The position numbers were made by a program, and so were the translations under genes. The notes beneath the pieces were generated by a model that worked only from the letters and a program-made list of their open reading frames with translations, was not told where the DNA came from and made no database searches. DNA of 33,657 bases from Streptomyces himastatinicus ATCC 53653. Lineage in GTDB: Bacteria > Actinomycetota > Actinomycetes > Streptomycetales > Streptomycetaceae. Below, one piece after another: positions 1 through 7,985 of the stretch (its first letter is position 1; the number at the start of each line of letters is the position of its first letter). Location: positions 1,031,871-1,065,527 of the forward strand of contig NZ_GG657754.1 in the NCBI RefSeq assembly GCF_000158915.1, given 5' to 3'.

Positions 1-1110
1 TCCCCCAGGTCGCGGAAACACAGGGCCGCCTCGGCCGCCAGAATAGTGGTGGTCCAGGAAGCGCACCCAGGGCGATTCCTGCTGGGCACCCCGGCTCGCC
101 TCCAACTGGGCGTCCGCGGCGCGCAGCGACTTGGACGCCTCCCGGGGCTGGTCGAGCGCCGCATGACCGCGGGCGGCCATGGCGTGCAGCCGCATCAGGC
201 CGAGCGGGCTGCCCGCGTGCTTGGCGGTGGCGACGCCGACCCGGGCCAGCTCGACCCCCGCCTCCGGCTGGCCGAGGTTGGTGGACAGATGGGACAGTCC
301 GGCCAGGATCTGGCCGCCGAGCACCCGGTCGCCGCCCTCGGCGCACAGCCGCAGCGCCTGGGTCATATAGCGCTGGGCCAGGCCGTATTCGGCGTTGTCG
401 TAGGAACTCCAGCCCGCCATCGCGGCGAGCTTGGCGGCCGCGGTGAACAGCTGGCGCCGCTCGTGCGGCGGCGCGCCGCGCTGCTGGAGCATGGGCACGA
501 CCTCGGTCGACAGATAGAGCACGATGCTGGCGCGGACCTGGCCGCCGCCGAAGCGGTTGTCCATCTCGTCGAACATGCTGATGGCCGCGTGGACCTGCTC
601 GACGCGGCCGCCGGCGGCCGCGGAGGTGAGCCGGGGGGTGTCCTGGTTCTCGACCAGCCACAGCAGCCATTCGCGCTGCGGGGTCACCAGGGCTCCGGCG
701 ACGAAGGGCACCGCACCCAGCAGGCTGCGGCGGGAGATATCGGTGGAGCCGAGTTCGGCGAGCGTGTGCAAGGTCTCTGCTACGTCCTCCCGGTAGGCCA
801 GCGCTCTGGCGACGACGGGGCGCTGACGGTCGGCGATGAAGCCGAGCTCGGCGGGCGCCAGCGGCCGGCCGAGCCGGTGGGAGAGCACGGCGGCGATCAG
901 CTCCGGCGTGTTGCCGCGCGGCTGGCCGCCCTGCAACCAGCGGGTGACGGACGCCTTGTCGTAGTTCGACTCGTGTCCTTGTCTGCGGCCCAGTTCGTTG
1001 ACCCGGTGCGCCAACGAGGCGTAGGAGCAACCGGATTCCTTGAGGGCCGCGGCCAACGCCGCGTTGGCCGGGGCGCCCTGGCGCCCGCTTCCCGGCTGTG
1101 CGCCCGGCAT
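1..1110 (-). CDS. XRE/TPR-type transcriptional regulator, 3' end cut off by window, apparent frameshift
   Basis: Reading leftward from the ATG at 1108-1110, which has a strong GGGGAGGG ribosome site 8 bases upstream, the frame encodes a DNA-binding regulator. The first ~90 residues hold a helix-turn-helix segment (ASLAHRVNELG, then KASVTRWLQGGQPRG). Next is an internal RRSLLGAVPFVAG stretch that often earns this Streptomyces family a 'Tat signal' label. The rest is helical, TPR-like sequence. The frame reads well to residue ~355 (DHHY), then turns into unlikely sequence. Removing one T near 41-46 restores LAAEAALCFRDLG, which fits the family. The gene therefore carries a one-base insertion, real or a sequencing error. 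It runs off the left edge, so total length is unknown. The family is related to developmental and antibiotic regulators, but no specific gene is claimed. Confidence 0.78.
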   Translation of the reverse strand, partial: MPGAQPGSGRQGAPANAALAAALKESGCSYASLAHRVNELGRRQGHESNYDKASVTRWLQGGQPRGNTPELIAAVLSHRLGRPLAPAELGFIADRQRPVVARALAYREDVAETLHTLAELGSTDISRRSLLGAVPFVAGALVTPQREWLLWLVENQDTPRLTSAAAGGRVEQVHAAISMFDEMDNRFGGGQVRASIVLYLSTEVVPMLQQRGAPPHERRQLFTAAAKLAAMAGWSSYDNAEYGLAQRYMTQALRLCAEGGDRVLGGQILAGLSHLSTNLGQPEAGVELARVGVATAKHAGSPLGLMRLHAMAARGHAALDQPREASKSLRAADAQLEASRGAQQESPWVRFLDHHYSGGRGGPVFPRPGG

Positions 1111-1231
1111 CACCGTAACCCTCCCCGGCACGCGCCACGGAGGTGTACGGGATCCCCGCCGCGCGGCGCCGCACTCATCGGCTGTGTCAACGACGTTGTG
1201 GACAAAGGAGGTTGGGAGCCCCCGCCGTGGA

Positions 1232-1277
1232 GGGTGAGATGGGTCACCCGCTCACTATGCGTGGTGAGTCGCTCACC
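1232..1277. repeat. Clustered GGTGAG/CTCACC inverted repeats in the divergent regulator promoter region
   Basis: Two small perfect inverted repeats sit side by side. GGGTGA (1232-1237) pairs with TCACCC (1244-1249), and GGTGAG (1263-1268) pairs with CTCACC (1272-1277). They share the GGTGA/TCACC half-site and lie between two divergent regulator genes, which suggests an operator. The binding protein is unknown. Confidence 0.4.
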
Positions 1278-1285
1278 CCGCAACC

Positions 1286-1310
1286 ATCGTTCTGATAATT
1301 TCAGAACGAT
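1286..1310. promoter_or_regulatory. Perfect 25-bp palindrome, probable operator
   Basis: ATCGTTCTGA (1286-1295) is followed by five AT-rich bases and the exact reverse complement TCAGAACGAT (1301-1310). It lies in the 289-bp gap between the divergent TPR regulator and the XRE regulator. There is no T-run after either arm, so an operator is likelier than a terminator. The neighbouring XRE protein is the natural candidate binder, but this is inference. Confidence 0.5.
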
Positions 1311-1342
1311 CCGCATAGCTCTGTCTGTGTCGTCGGGCACGT

Positions 1343-1368
1343 GGCACACTGTCCAGGCACACTGTGCA
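1343..1368. repeat. 13-bp tandem direct repeat upstream of the XRE gene
   Basis: GGCACACTGT occurs at 1343-1352 and again at 1356-1365, a 13-bp period. A third partial copy begins with GGCA at 1369. The repeats end about 32 bp before the proposed GTG start of the XRE gene, so they lie in its promoter or leader. Confidence 0.4.
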
Positions 1369-1399
1369 GGCATATGACAGCCACTCCGGGAGGCGGGAC

Positions 1400-2266
1400 G
1401 TGAGCGAGGCACGGCCGAGCGGCGCCGCCCCCACCGTCTTACGCAGGGTTCTCGGCAAGCGTTTGCGGCATTTGCGCGAGCGGGCCCAGTTTTCCTTCGA
1501 AGAGGCAGCTCAGGCCATCGAAGTGACCCCGCTGACGGTGCGTCGGATGGAGAAGGCGGAAGTCGGTCTCAAGATCCCGTACGTCAAGGAACTGCTGCGG
1601 AATTACGGCGTTCGGGGACCCGAGATCGAGAGCTTCCTCGCCCTCGCCCGGGAGGCCAACCAGCCCGGCTGGTGGCATCAGTTCCGGGACGTACTGCCCG
1701 ACTGGTTCAGTGCGTATGTCAGCTTGGAGAGCGAGGCCACGGTCATCCGAGCGTATGAGCCGCACTACGTCCCCGGGCTGCTCCAGACGGAGGACTACGC
1801 CCGGGCGGTGCTGCGCATCGGCTTCCCCAACGACACCGAGGAGGAGCTGGAGCGCCGGATCGCCCTGCGCCTCCAGCGGCAGAGCCTGCTCAGCAAGCCG
1901 GACGCGCCGGTCATGTGGGCCATCCTCGACGAAACGGTGCTGCGCCGTCCCGTCGGCCCCAGCGAAGTGATGCGGGACCAGATCGCCTACATCATCGACA
2001 CCCTGTCGATGCCGAAGGTCCGGCTACAGATCATGCGCTTCGCGTCCGGTCCGCACCCCGGGGCCTTCGGCCCCTTCCACTATTTCCGCTTCGGGTTCTC
2101 CGAACTGCCCGATGTCGTCTACACCGAGAGCCTCACCGGCGCGGTCTACGTGGACCGGCCGAAGGAGGTCGGGGCGTATCTGGAGGTCCTGGACCGGATG
2201 GCCGTCCAGGCGGACCCGATCGGCGACACCAGCACCATCCTGGCCGAACTGCGTAAGGAGCTGTGA
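1400..2266 (+). CDS. XRE-family regulator with DUF5753 domain
   Basis: This 288-residue protein starts at GTG 1400, chosen because GGGAGGCGGG lies just upstream; an ATG at 1364 is in frame but has no comparable site. Residues ~15-75 form an XRE helix-turn-helix (LGKRLRHLRERAQFSFEEAAQ, TPLTVRRMEKAEVG). The remainder is the DUF5753 ligand/effector-like domain (EPHYVPGLLQTEDYARAVL, MWAILDETVLRRPVG). It is followed, with a 1-nt TGATG overlap, by a DUF397 gene. That XRE-DUF397 pairing is very common in Streptomyces, where members act on development or antibiotic output much like a BldB/WhiJ-type module. Codon 14 is TTA (1439-1441), so translation should depend on the bldA tRNA. The target is unknown; palindromes upstream suggest autoregulation. 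Confidence 0.88.
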   Translation: MSEARPSGAAPTVLRRVLGKRLRHLRERAQFSFEEAAQAIEVTPLTVRRMEKAEVGLKIPYVKELLRNYGVRGPEIESFLALAREANQPGWWHQFRDVLPDWFSAYVSLESEATVIRAYEPHYVPGLLQTEDYARAVLRIGFPNDTEEELERRIALRLQRQSLLSKPDAPVMWAILDETVLRRPVGPSEVMRDQIAYIIDTLSMPKVRLQIMRFASGPHPGAFGPFHYFRFGFSELPDVVYTESLTGAVYVDRPKEVGAYLEVLDRMAVQADPIGDTSTILAELRKEL

Positions 2267-2505
2267 TGACAGACCCCGTCTACACCGGGATGCCGGCCAC
2301 GGACCTGGGTACCGAGGGCTGGCAAAAGCCCTGGAGCGGGACCAACGGAGGCACCTGCATCGAGGCCAAGCGGCTGGAGGACGGCCGGGTGGCCCTCCGC
2401 CAGTCCACCGACCCGGGCGGCCCCGCCCTGATCTACTCCCGCTCCGAGGTCGCCTCCTTCCTGGAGGCCGCCAAGGCGGGCGACGCCGACTTCCTCATCG
2501 CCTAG
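2266..2505 (+). CDS. DUF397 small protein, partner of the XRE regulator
   Basis: This 79-residue acidic protein starts at ATG 2266, whose A is the last base of the XRE stop codon; GTG 2263 is an alternative. The sequence fits DUF397: a WSGTNGGTCIEAKRL segment, then VALRQSTDPGGPALIYSRSEVASFLEAAKAGDADFLI. DUF397 proteins are nearly always encoded next to an XRE-DUF5753 gene and are thought to modulate it. No catalytic motif is visible. Tight coupling implies co-translation. Confidence 0.85.
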   Translation: MTDPVYTGMPATDLGTEGWQKPWSGTNGGTCIEAKRLEDGRVALRQSTDPGGPALIYSRSEVASFLEAAKAGDADFLIA

Positions 2506-2737
2506 GCACCGCCACCCAGGGGGTGTGTTCCCCGGTCGCCCCGGCTGCCCCCGGAAACGCGCCGGGCGCACCCCCTGACGGGCCACGATTCGAAAACCAC
2601 TACGGTCGCACAACCGCACAACCCCGTAGCGCACTCCCACCCCCGCCGCCCCGCCACGCACACTGAAGGCGCCGTGGCGGGCGGCGGTGTCGTCCCTCCA
2701 TCCAATCCGGGTCGCTCCGGAACGACGGGAAGACGGG
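2506..2737. other. Intergenic spacer with a weak CTACGG/CCGTAG inverted repeat
   Basis: I see no gene in this 232-bp stretch. It contains CTACGG ... CCGTAG arms around 2602-2630 separated by about 18 bases. No convincing terminator with a T-tract is visible. A promoter for the next gene is expected here, but I cannot place it. Confidence 0.4.
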
Positions 2738-3349
2738 ATGAAGCTCCAGCATGCGTTCGCACAGCGGCGCACACTGATCGTCGAGGGCTGTGACGGCGTC
2801 CGCCGGGACGGGCTGCTGTCCCGGCTCGCGGACCGGCACGGCTTCGCCGTCACCCGCGCCTCCCCCGACCTCCCGCACCTGGACCCGGTCCGCCCCTACC
2901 GCGAGCTGCTCCAGCACGAGGGATCGCTCGCGGTGGACGCGGGGCTGGTCGGCGAGCTGGTCTACGGACCGCTGCGGCGCGGGCACTCCCGCGTCACCTG
3001 GATCCAGGCGTTCGACTTCGCGGAGGCGGTGGCCGAGCGCGACGGGGTCTTCGTCCATGTCACCGCGCCCGCGACCGTGCTGGAGGACCGGCTCGCCGCG
3101 CGCGGCGCGGGCGCCGCGGACCTCGCGGAGATCGACGCCGCGCTGACCAGCTTCGACCAGGCATTCCGTACGCTCGCCCAGCACGCGCCGGTGGTCACGG
3201 TCGACGAGGAACCGCCGATGGACCCCGGTTCCGGACCCGGCGCGGAGCCGGGCCCCGGCGAGACTCCGGTGACGCTCGAGACGGCCTCCTTCGCCCGCCG
3301 CCTGCCACGGATTCGCTCACCCGTCCGCCGCTACGCCGGGAATCGCTGA
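2738..3349 (+). CDS. dTMP-kinase-like P-loop protein with degenerate P-loop
   Basis: This 203-residue protein begins at ATG 2738; an in-frame GTG at 2687 would add 17 unlikely residues. The N-terminus (RRTLIVEGCDGVRRDGLLSRLA) matches the start of thymidylate/nucleotide kinases (EGxDGxGKST). However, the Gly-Lys-Ser/Thr core is replaced by Arg-Arg-Asp, so ATP binding is doubtful. The middle (ERDGVFVHVTAPATVLEDRLAARG) resembles the later beta-strand and the LID region. The C-terminus after ~170 is low-complexity and rich in Gly, Pro and Arg. The gene sits between the XRE/DUF397 pair and a methyltransferase without overlap. I infer a pseudo-kinase or divergent nucleotide-binding protein; the function is unknown. 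Confidence 0.6.
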   Translation: MKLQHAFAQRRTLIVEGCDGVRRDGLLSRLADRHGFAVTRASPDLPHLDPVRPYRELLQHEGSLAVDAGLVGELVYGPLRRGHSRVTWIQAFDFAEAVAERDGVFVHVTAPATVLEDRLAARGAGAADLAEIDAALTSFDQAFRTLAQHAPVVTVDEEPPMDPGSGPGAEPGPGETPVTLETASFARRLPRIRSPVRRYAGNR

Positions 3350-3414
3350 ACTCCCGTGCACAGTGGGTAAGTTGGAGCCTCTCACAGGCATGACGTACAG
3401 CAGGAGAAGTCCCG

Positions 3415-4233
3415 ATGACCAACGGTTCGTCCACCCCCGGCCCCACCCAGCAGGCATGGTCGAAAATCGACACCACCGTGCCCCACTCGGCCCGGATCTG
3501 GAACTACTGGATGGGCGGCAAGGACAACTACGAGGTCGACCGGATCGCCGGCGACCAGTACCGGGAGGTCGCCCCGAACATCGAGGTCATGGCCCGCGCC
3601 TCGCGCGCGTACCTCATCCGCACCGTCACCCATGTGGCGGGCGAGTGCGGGATCCGCCAGTTCCTGGACATCGGCACCGGGCTGCCCACCTACGACAACA
3701 CCCACCAGGTCGCCCAGCGGATGGCGCCCGAGGCCCGGATCGTCTACGTCGACAACGACCCCCTGGTGCTCCGGCACGCGCAGGCGCTGCTCACCAGCAC
3801 CCCCGAGGGCGTGACCGACTACATCGACGCCGATCTCCACGAGCCGGAGCGGATCCTCGAGATGGCCGCCAAGACGCTGGACTTCGACCAACCCGTCGCC
3901 CTGATGCTGATGGGCATCCTCGGGCACATCCAGAACTACGACGACGCGGTGTCGATCGTCCGCCGGTTACAGCAGGCCCTGCCCTCCGGCAGCTACTTCG
4001 TGCACTACGACAGCACCGACACCGACCAGGCGCTCAAGGAGGCCCAGCAGGGCTACGACGACACCGGCGCCGTTCCGTACGTGCTGCGGGGCCTTACGGA
4101 GATCAGCCGCTTCTACGACGGCCTGGACTTGATCGAACCGGGTATCGTCTCGTGTCCGCTGTGGCGGCCCGGGCCGTCCGAGACGCCGATCGAGACGACG
4201 GACGTGCACGGGGGTGTCGCGCGGAAGCCATGA
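3415..4233 (+). CDS. DUF574/Methyltransf_19 SAM-dependent methyltransferase
   Basis: This 272-residue protein starts at ATG 3415 after CAGGAGAAG. It has the hallmarks of the actinobacterial DUF574 (Methyltransf_19) family: an N-terminal HSARIWNYWMGGKDNYEVDR block, a SAM-binding loop QFLDIGTGLPTYDNTHQVA, then VYVDNDPLVLRHAQALL and MLMGILGHIQNYDDA. These proteins are numerous in Streptomyces, often beside XRE/DUF397 genes, and their substrates are mostly unknown. Codon 185 is TTA (3967-3969), suggesting bldA-dependent expression. It is assumed cytoplasmic; no membrane segment is visible. Confidence 0.87.
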   Translation: MTNGSSTPGPTQQAWSKIDTTVPHSARIWNYWMGGKDNYEVDRIAGDQYREVAPNIEVMARASRAYLIRTVTHVAGECGIRQFLDIGTGLPTYDNTHQVAQRMAPEARIVYVDNDPLVLRHAQALLTSTPEGVTDYIDADLHEPERILEMAAKTLDFDQPVALMLMGILGHIQNYDDAVSIVRRLQQALPSGSYFVHYDSTDTDQALKEAQQGYDDTGAVPYVLRGLTEISRFYDGLDLIEPGIVSCPLWRPGPSETPIETTDVHGGVARKP

Positions 4234-4348
4234 CCGCGGCCGCCGCGGTGCCGACCAAACGAATGGTTCGGCCACCGGGCAGGTAACCCGCGGCCCCGCC
4301 CCGTCGTCAGACACGGCACCGGGGAAGCCGAGGCGGAGGGACGCGCGG

Positions 4349-5155
4349 GTGTTCGAGGTCGGAGCCTGGAGGGTGCCCTCGGTGAAGCGGCTGCTGCGGG
4401 CGTCCGTCGCCGACGCGCCCGCCGTCGTACGGCAGCGCCGCGGTCCCCGGGAGGAGGACCCGGGGATGCCCCGGCACCTCGCCATCATCATGGACGGCAA
4501 CGGCCGCTGGGCCGCCCTGCGCGGCCTCTCCCGCACCCGGGGCCATGAGGCGGGGGTGCTGGCGCTGCCGCGGGTGGTGGACACGGCGCTGGAGGAGGGC
4601 GTCGAGCATCTGTCGCTGTTCTTCTTCTCCACCGAGAACTGGAACCGGCCGCGCGCCGAGGTGGCCGCCCTCATGCGGCTCACCGCCCAGCTGGCCGACG
4701 TCTTCCGCGCGTACGGCGAGCGCGGCGTACGGCTGCGCTGGCTCGGCTCGGAGGCCCGGCTCCCCCGCGCCACCCTGGCCGCCCTGCGCCGGGCCGAGGC
4801 CGAGACGGCGGGCAACCGCGCGATGACGCTGGCGTTCTGCTTCAACCACGGCGGGCGGGAGGAGATCGCCCGCGCGGCGACCTCGCTGGCGCGGGCCTCG
4901 GCGGACGGGGCGCTGGATCCGGGCCTGATCGACGAGGCGCTGTTCACCCGGCACCTGCCGCACGGCGACCTCCCGGACATCGACATGCTGGTGCGGACGT
5001 CCGGAGAGCAGCGGATCTCGAACTTCATGCTGTGGCGTGCGGCCTACGCGGAGCTGTTCTTCGTGGACACGCTGTGGCCGGACTTCACGGCGGAGGAACT
5101 GCGCGGCCTGCTGGCGGCGTTCGCGGGGCGCAAACGCCGCTTCGGCGCGAGGTGA
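4349..5155 (+). CDS. uppS: Cis-prenyltransferase (undecaprenyl diphosphate synthase family)
   Basis: The GTG at 4349 follows GGAGGG by 8 bases and gives a 268-residue protein; the frame is open further upstream but without a better site. It has the cis-prenyltransferase signature IIMDGNGRWA with the Mg-binding Asp near residue 50. It also has LSLFFFSTENWNRPRAEV, FCFNHGGREEI, and the C-terminal RTSGEQRISNFMLW-AYAELFF block that binds isopentenyl diphosphate. The family condenses isopentenyl diphosphate onto an allylic primer to make Z-polyprenyl diphosphates, for example the peptidoglycan lipid carrier. Streptomyces usually carry more than one copy, so the exact chain length is uncertain. It converges with the acyl-CoA dehydrogenase gene 13 bp downstream. 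Confidence 0.88.
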   Translation: MFEVGAWRVPSVKRLLRASVADAPAVVRQRRGPREEDPGMPRHLAIIMDGNGRWAALRGLSRTRGHEAGVLALPRVVDTALEEGVEHLSLFFFSTENWNRPRAEVAALMRLTAQLADVFRAYGERGVRLRWLGSEARLPRATLAALRRAEAETAGNRAMTLAFCFNHGGREEIARAATSLARASADGALDPGLIDEALFTRHLPHGDLPDIDMLVRTSGEQRISNFMLWRAAYAELFFVDTLWPDFTAEELRGLLAAFAGRKRRFGAR

Positions 5156-5168
5156 CTCCGGGGATCCG

Positions 5169-6395
<1,227 letters not shown>

Positions 6396-6415
6396 GGCCC
6401 CTCCACCTGCCGCGC

Positions 6416-6440
6416 CTGCTGTTACCTACGGTAACAGCAG
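6416..6440. promoter_or_regulatory. Perfect 25-bp palindrome, likely TetR operator
   Basis: CTGCTGTTACC (6416-6426) and GGTAACAGCAG (6430-6440) are exact reverse complements separated by three bases. A related half-site, CTGTTACCGG, follows at 6442-6451. The site begins 20 bp upstream of the acyl-CoA dehydrogenase start and faces the divergent tetR gene. Length, symmetry and position fit a TetR-dimer operator. Confidence 0.7.
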
Positions 6441-6445
6441 TCTGT

Positions 6446-6468
6446 TACCGGTCAGTAGGCGATGTCAA
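6446..6468 (-). promoter_or_regulatory. Candidate promoter of the acyl-CoA dehydrogenase gene
   Basis: On the minus strand a consensus TTGACA -35 box occurs at 6463-6468. The -10 would fall around 6439-6446, between and overlapping the two operator half-sites. Repressor binding would therefore block RNA polymerase. The -10 hexamer itself is poor, so this is tentative. Confidence 0.4.
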
Positions 6469-6576
6469 CTCCACGGCCGTGCGATCTCTTTACCCCGGCC
6501 GGGTGTTACGTTGCGCAGATACGCGGTGCCCATTCATGTAACGCGTGAACACGTCAGGGGGCGGGGAGGCCACGAC

Positions 6577-7242
6577 ATGGAGACCGGGACCAGCCAGCGC
6601 GAGGACCACCAGCAGGAGGCCGCCGCACGGCGCCGCAAGGAGCTGCTGGAGGCCGCCGACCGGGTGGTGCTGCGCGACGGCCCCGAGGCCTCGATGAACG
6701 CGATCGCCGCCGAGGCGGGCATCACCAAGCCCATTCTCTACCGCCACTTCGGCGACAAGGGAGGGCTGTACCGTGCCCTCGCGGTGCGCCACACCGATGC
6801 CCTGCTCGCCTCGCTGCGCAACGCCCTGGACGCCCCCGCGCCCGACCGCCGCGGACGGGTGGCGGCCACGCTGGACACCTACCTGGCGGCGATAGAGGCC
6901 CGGCCCCAGGTGTACCGCTTCCTGATGCACCCGGCCGACCAGGGCCAGCAGCAGGAACAGGAGCAGGGCTTCGACGTGGGCCACCACTCCGCGCCGCTGC
7001 TGCGCCGCATGGGCGACGAGCTGGCCAAGGTCATCGCCGACCGGGTCGAACTCGGCCCCGGCGGCGAGGAGGTGGCCCGGATCTGGGGCCATGGGATCGT
7101 CGGCATGATGCACGCCGCGGGCGACTGGTGGCTCCGGGAACGGCCCTGCTCGCGCGAGCGGTTGGTCCACCACCTCACCGATCTGCTGTGGGGGCGGCTG
7201 GCGCTGGTGGACGACCGTATCGGCGCCCCCGGGCTGTTCTGA
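6577..7242 (+). CDS. TetR-family regulator (probable fatty-acid catabolism repressor)
   Basis: The ATG at 6577 is preceded by GGGGAGG and yields 221 residues. The N-terminal TetR helix-turn-helix is clear (RRKELLEAADRVVLRDG, MNAIAAEAGITKPILYRHFGDKGGLYRALA). It is followed by a helical ligand-binding domain containing a Q/E-rich loop near residue 130. It is divergent from the acyl-CoA dehydrogenase gene with a palindrome between them, so it probably represses both. The ligand is likely an acyl-CoA. It ends 18 bp from the convergent deformylase gene. Confidence 0.9.
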   Translation: METGTSQREDHQQEAAARRRKELLEAADRVVLRDGPEASMNAIAAEAGITKPILYRHFGDKGGLYRALAVRHTDALLASLRNALDAPAPDRRGRVAATLDTYLAAIEARPQVYRFLMHPADQGQQQEQEQGFDVGHHSAPLLRRMGDELAKVIADRVELGPGGEEVARIWGHGIVGMMHAAGDWWLRERPCSRERLVHHLTDLLWGRLALVDDRIGAPGLF

Positions 7243-7260
7243 GGCCCCCGGTTCACGGGT

Positions 7261-7809
7261 TCACGCCCGCCCGCGCGCCCACGGCGCGCGGCGGGCCGCC
7301 CACAGCACCCGGCGCCGCCGCAGCCCGTCCAGCCGGTCCAGGAACAGCCCGCCGTCCAGGTGGTCGCATTCGTGCTGGAGACAGCGGGCGAAGAAGCCGC
7401 TGCCCTCGACCCGCACCGGCTCCCCGGTCGCCGTCACGCCCTCCACCACCGCGCGGTCGAAGCGCGGGGTGCCCGACTCGATGCCCGGCAGCGACAGACA
7501 GCCCTCGGTGCCCCGTACGGTCACCCCGTCCGCCTCCGCCAGCCGCGGGTTGACCACGTGCCCCAGATGACGCCGGTCCTCGTCGTCCGGGCAGTCGTAC
7601 ACGAAGACCCGCAGCCCCACGCCGATCTGGTTGGCGGCGAGGCCGACCCCGCCCGCCGCGTACATCGTGGCGAACAGGTCCTCGACCAGCCGGGCGAGGG
7701 CCGCGTCGAAGTCGCCGACCTCCTCACAGGGCGCGCGCAGCGCCTGATCACCGAGCAGCCGCAGGGGCCGTACCGTCCCCCGGCTCCCCGGGATCGCGCC
7801 GTTTCGCAT
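7261..7809 (-). CDS. def: Peptide deformylase
   Basis: The leftward frame from ATG 7809 gives 182 residues, the usual deformylase length. A longer open frame reaches 8016 but would overlap the start of murT and adds atypical sequence. All three metal/active-site motifs are present: GVGLAANQIGV (motif 1), EGCLSLPG (motif 2, Cys metal ligand) and QHECDHLDG (motif 3, two His ligands and the catalytic Glu). The enzyme removes the formyl group from nascent N-termini. Streptomyces typically encode several copies. The Arg-rich C-terminus (RRRRVLWAARRAPWARGRA) is a common actinobacterial extension. The gene is divergent from murT. Confidence 0.93.
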   Translation of the reverse strand: MRNGAIPGSRGTVRPLRLLGDQALRAPCEEVGDFDAALARLVEDLFATMYAAGGVGLAANQIGVGLRVFVYDCPDDEDRRHLGHVVNPRLAEADGVTVRGTEGCLSLPGIESGTPRFDRAVVEGVTATGEPVRVEGSGFFARCLQHECDHLDGGLFLDRLDGLRRRRVLWAARRAPWARGRA

Positions 7810-7848
7810 GGCAGCCAAGCGTACGGTCCCCCGGAAGGGCCGACGGAA

Positions 7849-7878
7849 TTCGGGACAGCGCCCGGATCTCGATAGGCT
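7849..7878 (+). promoter_or_regulatory. Candidate promoter for murT-gatD
   Basis: A TAGGCT -10-like hexamer (7873-7878) lies 18 bp after TTCGGG (7849-7854), about 108 bp before the murT start. The -10 fits the streptomycete TAnnnT pattern; the -35 is weak. Confidence 0.33.
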
Positions 7879-7985
7879 GATCCCCGACCGTGGCCTCCCG
7901 GCTGGCGATTCGGCGCGGAGGGGGCGTACCACCGGTGCCTCGGGGGGCAGGTGCGGCGCCGGTATGCGAGGAGGATCGAGAGACG

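Noticed and set aside
1286..1310. Rho-independent terminator
   Set aside because: Perfect stem, but no T-run on either side, and it lies between two divergent 5' ends where no transcript should stop.
46..1377. Long plus-strand open frame of 443 codons
   Set aside because: It is antisense to the TPR regulator, starts inside it, and its Gly/Arg-rich translation has no recognisable domain; high GC content produces such frames.
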